Shown: positions 46,011 to 57,235, counted from the stretch's first letter. The stretch is 64,000 nucleotides of DNA from Morchella semilibera (GCA_009192285.1 CM018603.1:2720588-2784587), one strand, 5' to 3'. The notes: a model not told the origin generated them from the letters alone. Translations and numbers: made by a program.

Positions 46011-46480
46011 TGACGGAGTAACCCGACACAAAGGAGAAGATGACAATGATGACGCAAAAGGATCCGAGGAGCACAGCCTCAGCGACGAGGAGACCGACGA
46101 AGACAAGAATAGCACCAGGCAGGCACAGGCACAGGCACCGGCACCGGCAAAGGCAAGGACAAGAGCACAAGAGCGCAGAACAGGGAAGGTGAGGACCAGA
46201 TGGACCTCAACGAGAACGATGAGAGGTACTATGAGTTTCGTGACGGAGTAACCCGACACAAAGAAGAAGATGACAATGATGACGCAGAAGAACCCGAGGA
46301 GCACAGTCTAGGAACGAGGAGACTGGCGAAGACAAAGGCAACACCGGGCAGGCACAAGCACAGGCACCGGCAAAGGCAAAGGCAAGGGCAAGGGCACCAG
46401 GACACAGAGCAGGGAAAGCGAGGACCAGATGGACCTCAACGAGAACGAGGGAAGAGGCTATGAGTTTCCCCTTGTCAGAG
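46011..46480 (-). repeat. Two tandem LTR-A fragments
   Basis: 46011-46238 and 46239-46480 each start (CG)TGACGGAGTAACCCGACAC and stop before the middle of the LTR. Either one LTR inserted near the same point of another, or an unequal exchange. The second is cut by the LTR-C start at 46481. Confidence 0.7.
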
Positions 46481-47584
46481 TATCACGTAGCGAAGCGGAG
46501 GACTAGGCGAATTGGCCAAGGTATACTACCAAGGCGGGACGAAACTGTTTTATCCGAAGCGGGGCGGGACGAAACTATGGGAGCGAGACAAGACACGAAA
46601 TAGAACCAGAGAACCGAGTATATTCTAAAGGACTACAAACTCCTGAAGATAGGAAGGTTGCGTGAAGAGGAAAGGAAAAGAACTATCTACAAGCGAAGGC
46701 GAGGCCCCTATATATACACCCCATACCAACCCGATAACTTATCCGAATACCACTGTACAGAATCCCATAGAACCTCCCAAGACATCCGCACGTCATATCA
46801 CCGAGCTTACACATCCTTATCCCCTATCACCGAAACTCTATCTCCGACCCGAACCCTTGTCATCGAAACCCATAGAATCATAGGAGAATCTCCAACTAAT
46901 CCCTCTTCCCGCAACATTACTAAGCACGCTTGTCCCGGCGTCTTGGCATTTGTCCCGACAGTTCGGTAGGCGATGTACGGTTGTGGTTGTTAGGGAAATG
47001 TTAAGCGAGAGCGGGGAGTGTGAGGTGGAGGCTGTCGTCATTAGATTCTGGGAGGTTCGATGGCGTGATGGATTGGTAATGTGGAATAGCGGAGATGGTG
47101 GGGAGGATTACGGGGTGTGGTAGTAACAGGTTTCTATGAGGTTCTACGAGCGGAGGTGTGAGTCATATTGGACTAGTGGAGGAGGTGTGTTAAATAGTCA
47201 AGATAGATGTTTTCCTTAGTTCTTTCTTCTTTTTCTCTCTGTCTCGTCTTCCTGTTATCTCGGTACATAGGAATCTACTCCTATTTCTAAGAAGCCATAG
47301 CCTCTCGTATCAAAGACTCGATCCTCTGACAAGAGGAAACCCATAGTATCCCTCATTGTTCTCGTTGAGGTCCCTTCGGTCCTTATTCTCCCTGCTCTGT
47401 GCTCTTGTGCCCTTGCTCTTGCCTTTGTCTTCGCCGGTGCCTGTGCTTGTGCCTGCCTGGCGTTGTCCCTGTCTTCATCGGCCCCCTCGTCGAGTACACT
47501 GTGCTCCTCGAGTCCCTCTGCGTCATCATTGTCATCTTCCTCTTTGCGTCGGGTTACTCCGTCACAACGCTCCACGCCGTGATA
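46481..47584 (-). repeat. LTR-C as 3' LTR of gypsy-III
   Basis: TATCACGTAGCGAAGCGG to CCACGCCGTGATA, split by the LTR-A at 46931. Immediately right of it is the gypsy-III internal end, whose sense-strand AGAGGGGGACCTAATATC is the counterpart of the gypsy-I polypurine tract before its LTR. This position identifies LTR-C as a retroelement LTR with TA...TA ends. Confidence 0.75.
46931..47566 (+). repeat. Solo LTR-A in LTR-C
   Basis: 636 bp, TGTCCCGGCGTCTTGGCA to TCCGTCACA, exact TSD ACGCT at 46926-46930 and 47567-47571. Confidence 0.92.
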
Positions 47585-48651
47585 GATATTAGGTCCCCCT
47601 CTGAGGCCTAAGTCCTCTTAGGCTTGCGTGGGTATCGTTCGTGAAAAATCTTTGACTAACTCAGGAGAGTTGTCTAGGTCGCCATAGGGTTGCCATGATG
47701 GCTCATCGTAACCAGTATATCGAACAAGATACTCGAGTCTTCCGTGTCGTTTCCGAGAGTCCAAAATAGCATCAACTTCCCACTCTTGTTCGCCTTCAAT
47801 CTCAACGGGTGGTAGAGGCGTTTGTATTTGACCTGGGACGGGATTATTGGCAGCGGGTGATAGTAGCGAAACATGGAACACTGGGTGTATTTTCATCGAG
47901 GCCGGTAGCGCGAGTTCGTAAGCATAGGGACTAACGACGCGAGAGATTGGATAAGGTCCGACTTGTTTCAAGTCCAACTTTTTTGATGGCCGCTTGGTTA
48001 ATAGGTTTCGGGTGGATAACCATACCTTATCCCCAATGCTGTAGCGTGGTGCCGGAGTACGATTAACATTAGCAGACTTCTCCTGGATCTGTTGAGCTCT
48101 GAACATTTCTGCGCGTAGAAAGTCGAATACTTCTGACATGTCTCTTGCCATAGTATTAGCTTGATCCTCGTTTGTGGTAATTCCGTGCCGTAGAGGGCCA
48201 AAGTTTATTCGAGGGTGACGTCCGTAAGTAGCTTCGAAGGGGGAGAATTTGGTTGATTCGGAGACATGGTTATTGGTAGCGAATTCTGCCATAGGTAAAT
48301 AAGTCGCCCAGTTGTCCTATTGATAATTCACATAGCCTCGAAAATATTGTTCCATAATAGCATTAATCCTCTCTGTTTGACCATCGGTCTGAGGATGAAA
48401 AGCGGTAGAATACCTGGGTGAAATTTCGAGGCGTTCGCATAGCGATTTCCAAAAATCTGAAGTAAACTGGGTGCCGCGATCTGAAATTATCCTTTCTGGG
48501 AGGCCATGTAGCTTCCAAACATTTTCCAGATACATTCAAGCTACGTCTCTAGCCCCTGATTCTTCGGTGCATGGAATAAAGTGTCTCATTTTTGTGAGGC
48601 GGTCGACGACGATGAGGATGGCATTGTAATTATTACTAAGAGGTAAGCCGG
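47585..48651 (-). pseudogene. Gypsy-III pol 3' fragment (integrase, chromodomain)
   Basis: 48317-48535 reads the integrase core ([39 protein letters not shown]); 47618-48292 is open for 224 codons through [57 protein letters not shown] and a chromodomain (AILDSRKRHGRLEYLVRYTG). A stop separates the two. Related to gypsy-I but distinct. The 5' part is lost where the forward gypsy-I LTR begins. Confidence 0.88.
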
Positions 48652-49347
48652 TGTCCCGGCGTCTTGGCAGTCGTCCCGATAGTTCGGTAGGCGATGTACG
48701 GTTGTGGTTGTTAGGGTAATGTTAAGCGAGGGGGGGAGAGTATGAGGTGGAGGCTGTCGTCATTAGGTTCTAGGAGGTTCGCTGGCGTGATGGATTGGTA
48801 ATGTAGAATAGCGGAGATGGTGGGGAGGATTACGAGGTGTGGTAGCGACGGGTTTCTATGAGGTTCTATGAGTGAACGTGTGAGTCATAGCGGACTAGTG
48901 GAGGAGGTGTGTTAAATAGCGAGGATAGATGTTTTTCTTAGTTCTTTCTTTCTTTTCTCTCTGTCTCGTCTTCCTGTTATCTCGGTACATAGGAATCTAC
49001 TCCTATTTCTAAAAGCCATAGCCTCTCGTACCAAAGACTCGATCCTCTGACAAGAGGACCCTCATAGTATCTCTCATCGTTTTCGTCGAGGTCCATCTGG
49101 TCCTCACCTTTCCTGCTCTGTGCTCCTGTGCCCTTGCTCTTGCCTTTGTCTTCGCCAGTGCCTGTGCTTGTGCCTGCCCGGCGTTGTCCCTGTCTTCATC
49201 GGCCCCTCGTCGAGTACACTGTGCTCCTCGAGTCTCTCTGCGTCATCATTGTCATCTTCTTCTTCGCGTCGGGTTACTCCGTCACACTAAGACGAGACCA
49301 TCCCCACTCGACTAGCACAGTCCGAGTTCCTCGCACCACAGTTTACC

Positions 49348-50583
49348 ATGACCGCCCCTGATGCATTTGATTATCAAAAGCTCCATACGGATCTCGAAGG
49401 GTTCTTTGTCGCTCACCCTGAAGTGGACCCCGCCGCAACGGAAGAAGCGAAGCAAGCGTATGCCCTCCTCCAAAGAGCGCACGGAGGGGTCCAGCAATAT
49501 GCGGTCGACATTACCACCCATCACTCCGAAACCGAACAAGGCCAGGCCGAGTTCCATAAAGAAATCCAGGGACTACGGGCCAAGATTAAGAAGTTGCAAG
49601 AAGGAGTCAAAGGAGGTCTAGAGGAGCTCCACGACGACTTAACTAAGCCGTCTAAATCAGAGAAGCTTCCTGACCCGGAGAAATACCGGGGCGACCGCAA
49701 GACTCTCAGGACCTTTCAGAGGCAACTACAGATTAAGCTTACAGCCAATTTCGATCGTTTTCCTACCTCCGCCCAACAATTGGCATACTCTATCTCTCGA
49801 CTGGAGGGACCGGCGGCGGATCAATTTTTAGTTTATATTACGGATGAAGGAATCGCTCTTGATTCCATGGCAGAGTTCTTTGAGATTTTAGATAATGCTT
49901 TTGGAGACCCAGACCGCGCCGCCACTGCTGCTCGTAATTTGAGGGAGATCAGGCAGCGCCAACGTACCTTTTCCGAGTATTTTGCAGAGTTTCAGCGATA
50001 TGCTGCCGACTCTGAGTTCAACGAGGCGGCCAAGATTGAATGTTTGTTGGAGGGACTTAACCAGGACCTAATGGCCCTGATGATTCAAAATGAAACACCA
50101 ACCACGATTAAGGACTGCGGGCTGCTCCTTCAACGTCTTGATAATAAGCAACGGGCGCTACAGGCCAGGATGGGGAGATTTCGTTTCCAGATTCCAAGTG
50201 CCCCGGCTCCGCGTCCCTTTGCTCCTCGTCCCACCGTTGCACCAGCAACATCCTCAGTCGTACGAGGACCACCCCAACCACTACCGAAGAATGCTGCGCC
50301 AGCAGCCCACCCTTCCTATACTCCTGGGGGAGCTGTTCCTATGGACCTGTCTAATAGTTATCGTCGCCCGGATCCCAGAGAAAGGGAGGCACGTCGGGTG
50401 GAGAATCGCTGTTATTACTGCGGGGGGGTTGCACATTTGGTTAGGGACTGTAAGCTTTCGCCCTCGGGAAGGGTGGCACCCAGAATGAGGGGAGCGTTGC
50501 TGGAAGCAAGAAAGGAAAAGAAGGAAAAGGAAGAGGAGGTAGTGTCGGATGAGGAGGAGTTAAAAGATTCGTCCCTGGCCTAG
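49348..50583 (+). CDS. Gypsy-I gag, intact
   Basis: 411 codons. ATG in good context (ACCATG). N-terminal helical part with KEIQGLRAKIKKLQEGVKGG, gag core (KYRGDRKTLRTFQRQLQIKL, DNAFGDPDRAATAARNL, FAEFQRYAADSEFNEAAKIE), Pro-rich linker, zinc knuckle CYYCGGVAHLVRDC (CX2CX4HX4C) at about residues 353-366, acidic tail. Forms the virus-like particle shell and binds the RNA. The stop TAG lies in the frameshift hairpin. The only undamaged gag in the window. Confidence 0.93.
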   Translation: MTAPDAFDYQKLHTDLEGFFVAHPEVDPAATEEAKQAYALLQRAHGGVQQYAVDITTHHSETEQGQAEFHKEIQGLRAKIKKLQEGVKGGLEELHDDLTKPSKSEKLPDPEKYRGDRKTLRTFQRQLQIKLTANFDRFPTSAQQLAYSISRLEGPAADQFLVYITDEGIALDSMAEFFEILDNAFGDPDRAATAARNLREIRQRQRTFSEYFAEFQRYAADSEFNEAAKIECLLEGLNQDLMALMIQNETPTTIKDCGLLLQRLDNKQRALQARMGRFRFQIPSAPAPRPFAPRPTVAPATSSVVRGPPQPLPKNAAPAAHPSYTPGGAVPMDLSNSYRRPDPREREARRVENRCYYCGGVAHLVRDCKLSPSGRVAPRMRGALLEARKEKKEKEEEVVSDEEELKDSSLA

Positions 50584-50601
50584 GCGGCATAGCCCAGGGA
50601 C
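50559..50601 (+). promoter_or_regulatory. -1 frameshift signal of gypsy-I gag-pol
   Basis: Heptamer G-TTA-AAA in gag frame at 50559-50565, spacer GATTC, hairpin 50571-50601 (GTCCCTGGCCTA with TAGCCCAGGGAC, one mismatch) containing the gag stop. After a -1 slip the frame is open into pol (AAA AGA TTC GTC CCT). Kept in all three gypsy-I copies. Confidence 0.75.
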
Positions 50602-52310
50602 CTCCAAAGGTTTTCTCTCAGGTGTCTATTTCAACGTTTTCAGTATCAGAAGGGGAGATGGATGGGAATCAACTGATTGTAGTGTGTTCCATTTCACAAA
50701 ATAAAAAATCTATTGTACCCACTTATGCTTTAATTGATACTGGAGCGTCGGGATATGCATTTATTGATGAAGACTTTGTGCGCCGCCATGAATTAAAAAT
50801 GAAAAATTTACGAACTGAGAGGGAGATTGATGTGATTGATGGAAGGCCTATTGAGTCCGGAAAGGTGACCAGGAAGGTGACGTTGGAATTGGAAATTAAT
50901 GGACATGTGGAGGAGTGTCCTTTCTTTGTTACAAAGCTGGGACATTACCCGATTGTGATGGGAATTCCTTGGCTGAGGAAGCATGGAGTTTTGATTGATA
51001 GTGGAAGGAATGAGATTCGCTTCCAGTCATCAGTGTGTCTTGAACATTGCATAGCCAATCACAAACCTATTGTTGCTCGAGGAATTTCAACTTCACCACC
51101 CGAAAGGCCTGTTACAAATATTTCAGCAATTACTCCTCGATCGTTTAAGAAACTTTCGCAAGACCCTACGGTGCAAATTTATTCGACTACCCTCTATGCT
51201 GTCAACAAAATATTGGAGATGCCTGCCAATCCTGATGGAACGATTCCAATTGATTATCAGCGGTTCCGACAGCTGTTCGATGAGACCAATGCCTCTAGAC
51301 TACCATCACATCGTCCCTATGACCATGAGATTAAACTTCAGGAAGGAACGGTACCACCCTTTGGTCCCATGTATAGTATGTCACGGGAAGAGTTGAAGGC
51401 GTTGAGGGATTACTTGGCCGACAATTTGCAGAAAGGATTTCTTAGATCTAGTAATTCTCCAGCCGGCGCCCCGGTGCTATTTGTTAAAAAGGCTGATGGT
51501 TCCTTACGCTTGTGTGTCGATTATCGAAAGCTGAATGCTATTACAGTCAAGGATCGATACCCTCTTCCCCTTACACCAGAAACGATGGCTAATTTAGCCC
51601 GAGCTAATTATTTTACCAAGCTGGATCTACGATGGGGTTATAATCAGATTAGGATTAAAGAAGGGGACGAGTGGAAAACGGCTTTTCGAACACGCTATGG
51701 ACATTGGGAATATTTGGTGATGCCTTTTGGTCTAACCAATGCTCCTGCTACCTTTCAACGATGGATTAATGATATTCTTCGCCCCTTTCTGGATCGTTGC
51801 GCGACTGCTTATCTGGATGATATTCTCATTTATTCAGAGACCTTAGAACAACATCAACAGGACATGGAACAAGTACTGGAAGCCTTGGAAGCGAATGAGG
51901 TCCATCTAAAACCAGAGAAATGCGAATTCAGCGTACAAGAGACAAAATATTTGGGCATGATTTTGACCCCTGGAGGAATGAAGATGGACCCTGCTAAGGT
52001 ACAGACAATTGTGGACTGGGAGGCGCCAAAGACAGTAAAGGAGGTTCAGGAATTCCTTGGGTTTGCCAATTTCTATCGACGTTTTATTTATGCTTATTCC
52101 CGAGTGGCTCGGCCATTGACTACTCTGACAAAAAAGCATGTACGATTTGAGTGGACCCAAAAAGTTGAACAAGCTTTTCAGAAACTCAAGACTGCTTTTA
52201 CCACCGCTCCCATATTGATGCATCCTGATCCCGAAAAAGAATTTATTGTAGAAACCGATGCTTCAGATTACTTTAACGCCAGATCGGATATTCCTATCAG
52301 CCAGATATGA
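50562..52310 (+). CDS. Gypsy-I pol, truncated after RT
   Basis: Open in the -1 frame from the frameshift site. Protease with LIDTGASGYAFIDEDF (near 50740), reverse transcriptase with [45 protein letters not shown], and the catalytic YLDD at 51810-51821, thumb [17 protein letters not shown], and the first residues of RNase H (ETDASDY). Then 13 residues of foreign sequence to a stop at 52310. RNase H, integrase and chromodomain are absent. Free of stops and frame slips up to the break, unlike the other copies. It makes cDNA from the element RNA in intact relatives. Confidence 0.92.
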   Translation, partial: KRFVPGLGGIAQGPPKVFSQVSISTFSVSEGEMDGNQLIVVCSISQNKKSIVPTYALIDTGASGYAFIDEDFVRRHELKMKNLRTEREIDVIDGRPIESGKVTRKVTLELEINGHVEECPFFVTKLGHYPIVMGIPWLRKHGVLIDSGRNEIRFQSSVCLEHCIANHKPIVARGISTSPPERPVTNISAITPRSFKKLSQDPTVQIYSTTLYAVNKILEMPANPDGTIPIDYQRFRQLFDETNASRLPSHRPYDHEIKLQEGTVPPFGPMYSMSREELKALRDYLADNLQKGFLRSSNSPAGAPVLFVKKADGSLRLCVDYRKLNAITVKDRYPLPLTPETMANLARANYFTKLDLRWGYNQIRIKEGDEWKTAFRTRYGHWEYLVMPFGLTNAPATFQRWINDILRPFLDRCATAYLDDILIYSETLEQHQQDMEQVLEALEANEVHLKPEKCEFSVQETKYLGMILTPGGMKMDPAKVQTIVDWEAPKTVKEVQEFLGFANFYRRFIYAYSRVARPLTTLTKKHVRFEWTQKVEQAFQKLKTAFTTAPILMHPDPEKEFIVETDASDYFNARSDIPISQI

Positions 52311-52582
52311 TGCTTACATAATCGACATATTAGCCTTTTTTGAAATTTAATCTGATATTTTTTTTAACGTCGCTATTAGACTAACTTTTCGCGAAGTCTG
52401 ATATTCTTTTGGTATTAGGAGACGTGATAATGCCCATAAAAGTCTTATTGAAAAAGGATGTTTAAGAGATGTTTATTCGCTTAAAAAGCCTGATGCGTCC
52501 TTACACGTAAAATCACTGTGGCTCTAGATTGGTGCGTTTCACGGATTAAACCTCTATTAAATACTAGATTCTCTATATACAT

Positions 52583-52773
52583 GGAAAAGCGTCGAAGAAA
52601 CGATATGCTTTTGTTTCGAAACCTTGGGATCGCGACGAAACGATTTTTTGGCGCCGGAAACCCCCCCCTTTATGTATGTATACATAAAGGGGGGGTTTCC
52701 GGCGCCAAAAAATCGTTTCGTCGCGATCCCAAGGTTTCGAAACAAAAGCATATCGTTTCTTCGACGCTTTTCC
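52583..52773. repeat. 191-bp near-perfect palindrome
   Basis: Arms of about 93 bp, GGAAAAGCGTCGAAGAAACG to CGTTTCTTCGACGCTTTTCC, loop TGTA, with one bulge (8 C against 7 G). Lies between the left end of the transposon and the 3' end of the transposase gene. The ORFs across it on both strands are self-complementary artefacts. Confidence 0.93.
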
Positions 52774-52840
52774 AGCTCACAGTAATGATGATTTCCGAAA
52801 ACGATACCACCCCGATTAGATACCCCCCCCCTCCCGATGA

Positions 52841-55800
52841 CTAGCAGAAGCCTACCCCGGCCCACGTGCACCACAGAAACAGCGAATCAGAGCCTTCGGT
52901 GGGTATGATATGCAGTCTTTTTGACGGCACCGCCGAGATTCCGTATATTGCTTTTTTAGGCGTGATTCGTAGTATGGGTAGGCCTAAGATATAGTCATCG
53001 CCGCCGATCTCCTCGTACAGCTGTACGTACACGAATAAGCGCTCGTTTTGGTGGAGATTATGTGTGAAGAGATACTCGATTCGGCCAATCAGAAATTCCG
53101 AATCGCTATGCTTCAATTGGATATAGGTGCCCGTAGTATACCCAAGCCGCTTTTGGGCTTCCGCGTCGACAGAAGTAAATCGCTGATAATATATGTAGTT
53201 TTTGGGACCCAAACCTAGCAGATTAGTACACCCATATCTTATGTAAGCTTCCCTTTGGCACCCAAACCTAGCAGATTAGTACGCCCATAATCTCTGATGT
53301 AAGCTTCCAATAGCATGCCGTCGAAGACTGCAGAAGCTCCTGTTTTAGTCGGAAGTAGGGATATGTCTCTAATATAGTATGCCGGTATCCTATTTAGGAC
53401 TCTAGGATTAATGTGATTGGCTGTAGAGCCTAACCTGAGCCCTAATTCCGCCTCCGAAGGCTCTAAAAAGCGGTGTGAAGATGCCGGAAGCAGATATTCG
53501 ATCAAAGTAGGGCACGATATCTGTAGGGCGGCGAAGGCACGTGATATCTCCGGCTTAACGGCGTCAAAAGCACCTTCTAGAACGAATCGTAGAGCCTTTT
53601 TCCTACCCTCGTGCCGTAGGAGGTGCAAATCCACGTGTCTGTGATTAGTGTTAGCGGCTTGGCGCTTAAATAGTCGGTGATATTGCTCTCCGATCAAGAC
53701 GTTGGTATTCCACAGTGTACCGTACTGCCTGCAGTATATCTCGTAGTGGAGCCCTACATGGATATTTGGACGGTTAATCCACTTTTCCAGGTCCCTAGCG
53801 GCTTCCTGATTGGCTCCCTGAGGTACCGCTTCATCCACGGGGTTGCTAGCCACCGACGAGGCACGCGATTGCCGCCCCTCCCTAGCGCCGCCGCCTACCC
53901 TTTTGGCAATTATTGCGCACCTTACGAGCTTCTGGAAGCTTCTCCGTACCTGAATGATCAACCTCGTCGTCTCCGCCGCCATATCTGGACTTGTATATGG
54001 CTTCGTGAGCATATAATATGCCTGTGCTAGATGGCTGAATACCAGGGTTATCATATCACACTCCCTACGGAGGGGAAGTGTCTGAAGCTCAGTACCGAAT
54101 TGGGATTTGATGGTTCGTATCAGAGTAGGGTGTAGCCATTGGTTGGACATCTGATTCCGCAGTAAAACTGGTGTCAAGACGCAAGCTCTGGTCTGTTCAC
54201 TAAGATCCCATGAACCTCTGTGCCGTACCGGATTCTGGACACGCCCCCACCCAAGGGGTATGGATATAGTCCGGAAGGCATTCCCGTATGCATCTCGGGC
54301 AGCGGGCAGGAGGAGGTTTTGAATAAGCAAGTCCTGTAGTAAGCGCCCAATCCCGCCATCTCCGCGTGAGGTGGGTCAGCTGGGAAGCTTCTACATATAT
54401 CTATCGCAGGAGCGAGCTTCAAAAACAGGAGGGGGGGTACGCTGATTCCTAGCGAGTTAAGGTGCTTCTTCTGTACAGAAGGGGGCATAGTTGCCGTTTG
54501 AGCTCTAATTTTCGACGTCTCGTGATGATATCTACCCTTGCTGGATATATCGTAGTCCAGGTCACCGTATATAGCCTTCGGGACTCGGCAGCTTCGGCAC
54601 CCGTATAGAGCGGTATGCCGTAGGAAGCCTGCGCAGTCGTTTTGCTGTGGCATATCTCCGAGGTATCCGAGCGTAGGGCTGGAAACGAATGTTTCGATTA
54701 GGTTCCCGGTGCCTGATTCGTCGGAATAAGCAGGGTTAACCCTCCTTCTAGAGCCTTCGAAGAAGCTTCCAAGCACCCCAAAACGTCGGCTAACCCACTG
54801 CCGTGGGGTCCCAGTGTCAGCGGGGAAGACGTTAACCAATCGACTTCTCTCTCTAAGGGGTAGATTCGACGGTATCATATATATCCCTATATCCAATCAG
54901 TAGATATCCAAAGGGGGGGTATTTGAGTTGTAGCCGAAACCACGAGATACCCAAAGGGAGGGGTATTTGGGGCTTACCCGTCAACGACCTATACATATTC
55001 CGGTAGAGCCCAAAACCCGTACATAAACGTCATTTGGGGCTGAGCATCTGATTTCCGGCCTATCTCCTGCACGTTGATACAAAACAACCTCCTCTAGCAT
55101 ATCTCGGCCCGGTATTAATCAGTCCCTAATCTCCGAGGGGGGCGGCTCGCCTCCTCACGATTGGATGGGTAAGGCGGACAGCCCTAATTGAGCGTTTTGA
55201 GACATCGATTACCCGCCGTACTGTGATAAACGCATGGTACGCAGTCCCTGGTATAGGTGGAGGGGGCATACCCGTGCCTCGGTTTGGTGCCCGATTCCGG
55301 GGCTTATTCACACGCTTACCGACTTCCCGACGTGCTTGCCGGCGTGCTTCTGCGACCCTCTCCCGGGCGGCTTCCTGGGTGCTTCGGAGCTCGGCTTCTT
55401 CGGTGATTTCCCTACGTTCCCGGTAGTCTCTATCAAACCGGAGATTTTGATATCTAGAGATGATTTGATTGGCTAGAATCAGTGTAGGTGCCAAGCCCTC
55501 AATCAAAAAGCACTCCGTAGGGTAATGATAATCAACTAGTCCCTGAATATCAAGTGCTAGGTCGGCATATCTAATTAATTGATCAATATATAGGATAATC
55601 GGCGCCGGAAGGGGGGAAGCTTGGCGTAGGTCCTGGTAGACACTGCGAATCCGCCTAGGTTGGTCGTGGCTTTGCCGGTTCTTCTGGTCGTGCCTTTGTA
55701 AAGTCACAATATCGAAGGAAAGCAATCCTGGGTTTAGCCTTCAGAAACTCGCGTCAACGATTTGGTTTCCATAATAAGCAGCTAGTTATACAGGCGAGAG

Positions 55801-56706
55801 GTTTTTGAGCCGTGCAGGGGTTTACGATGGCGAATGCCGCTATCTACACGTTCCGGTATGTATTTTCCGCCCCAAGCCTCCCATGGCCATAGTTCCGGAT
55901 CGTGGGTGTCAATCAGACCAAGCGCGCGGCTGCGATACCCGAAGTTGTCAGTATGCTGTAAGCTCCTTTTGATCGCAGGATTAGCTCCGTCAGTGAATCT
56001 GGTCGAAATGATAGACCTTTCCTGCACCTGATTGGCCAGTAGGTTGCTTATCTAAGCATAGATCAATATCTCTTTCGTATATAGGAGGTGCAGGGAGGTG
56101 CGATTGATATATATGCTGCAGGGTATCCAACTTCTTAGGAAGCTCTTCCCACGACTCACGATTATCGTAAGAAAGCTTCACCACCTCGTAGAAGGCTGAA
56201 TAATCTGCCCTAGAGAGGTTAATCCTATCACACCATACGGCAAAAGCTAAGAGGAAAGCACTGAGTGGGCGTCCTGATTTGGGAGCTTCCCAAGCCACCT
56301 TACTAAGCCCTGGGCCCGCATATAGTGCCTCCGTCCCCACCTCCGTCTCCGCCGTAATAGCCATCTCCACTTCCGCCGCCGCCGCCGCCAAACAGCGGTT
56401 TTGATCGTCCAATTGAGGCGTCCATATATCCTGGCCCTCTAGGGGCACGATATCTTCTACATATGGCTCTAATTCAGGCTCTGAATCGGGCTCAATCTCG
56501 ACGTCTGCGGGTGTATAATCAGCCTCTTCAGCCTCTCCAGCCTCTTCAACCTCCTCAACGTTCGGAAAGGGGGGGTATGCTTCTAGAAGCTGTGAATTGT
56601 GACGCTCTAAAGCTTCCCTTCGTCGACGTTGAGCTGAAGGCTCTCTCCTATGAATAGGCGTCCTTTTCGCGTTAGATAAAGCATTCTGGATATCACGTGG
56701 GCTCAT
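52841..56706 (-). pseudogene. tnp2-like transposase, left (noisier) copy
   Basis: Same gene as 58640-62415 with many short indels: frame is lost near 54310 (around the MAGLG region), 54440, 54730 and 54820 (extra G after GTCAGC), and the exon 1/2 junction region 55640-56030 differs widely. Start ATG at 56706. Because the right copy is open at every one of these places and the errors are short insertions, sequencing or consensus error is a likely cause. Confidence 0.85.
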
Positions 56707-56793
56707 ATGTGGCGATAGTCGATGAAGATGAGTGGTGGAGTTGATGAAGATGAAGATGGGTGGGAGTCGACAGAGATTTTACTAAGTCCATAT

Positions 56794-56850
56794 CCCTAAC
56801 CCTTAGTGCATTTGCTTACCTCAGCAAAGCAACTGCACTAAGGGTTAGGG
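56794..56850. promoter_or_regulatory. Inverted repeat in the divergent promoter, left copy
   Basis: CCCTAACCCTTAGTGCA and TGCACTAAGGGTTAGGG, 17-bp arms, between the two divergent starts. Same as 62503-62559. Confidence 0.6.
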
Positions 56851-56972
56851 GTGAGATCTCTGCTTACCCCTCACTAGTGCCTCCTCGGCCTCCTCCACCG
56901 ACTAGTGCCTCCTCCACCTCCACCACATTTAGCCTAATCATCAACTCCACCACCTTATCTGCCTAATCAGCG

Positions 56973-57235
56973 ATGCCGCCAAATATGAGCCAATCGGAGA
57001 AGGATCCCGTTGAGATTATCGAGAGGACTATCAAAATTAGTGTATGTAGGCACCCTCTTCTCTTAGTAATCAACGGAGATTAACGATAATACATAGACTC
57101 CAAGATTCTGGCGTACACGTGATATCATGGCTTTGGTTAATATGTGGGATCAGCTCGCGGGACCTACAGAGCGTCCTTCAGAGTCTCTGGAGCTTATTCA
57201 ATCGCTCATTAAGCAAGAGGAGCCTGCTAGGAAGA
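56973..57235 (+). CDS. Partner gene, left copy (cut at N)
   Basis: Exon 1 56973-57041, intron 57042-57096 (GTATGT...ATACATAG), exon 2 from 57097 to the N. Identical to the start of the gene at 62682; see there. Confidence 0.7.

Larger units (their letters stand above)
48652..52271 (+). mobile_element. Forward gypsy-I, 3' truncated by a DNA transposon
   Basis: 5' LTR 48652-49286 (TGTCCCGGCG to TCCGTCACA), internal region from CTAAGACGAGACC, intact gag, frameshift signal, and pol open to the start of RNase H. At 52271, after the codons for ETDASDY, unrelated sequence begins. The 3' half is not in this window. Confidence 0.9.
51441..57235. repeat. Duplicated block, left copy
   Basis: Ends directly before the single N at 57236 and matches 57237-62944, starting CTTAGATCTAGTAATTCTCC and ending GCCTGCTAGGAAGA. 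Length 5795 against 5708. Many short indels, and two noisier stretches (about 55010-55145 and 55640-56030). Confidence 0.93.

Noticed and set aside
52518-52874. Overlapping ORFs on both strands (also 58316-58639)
   Set aside because: They cross the 191-bp palindrome, so the same peptide appears on both strands; no independent coding evidence.
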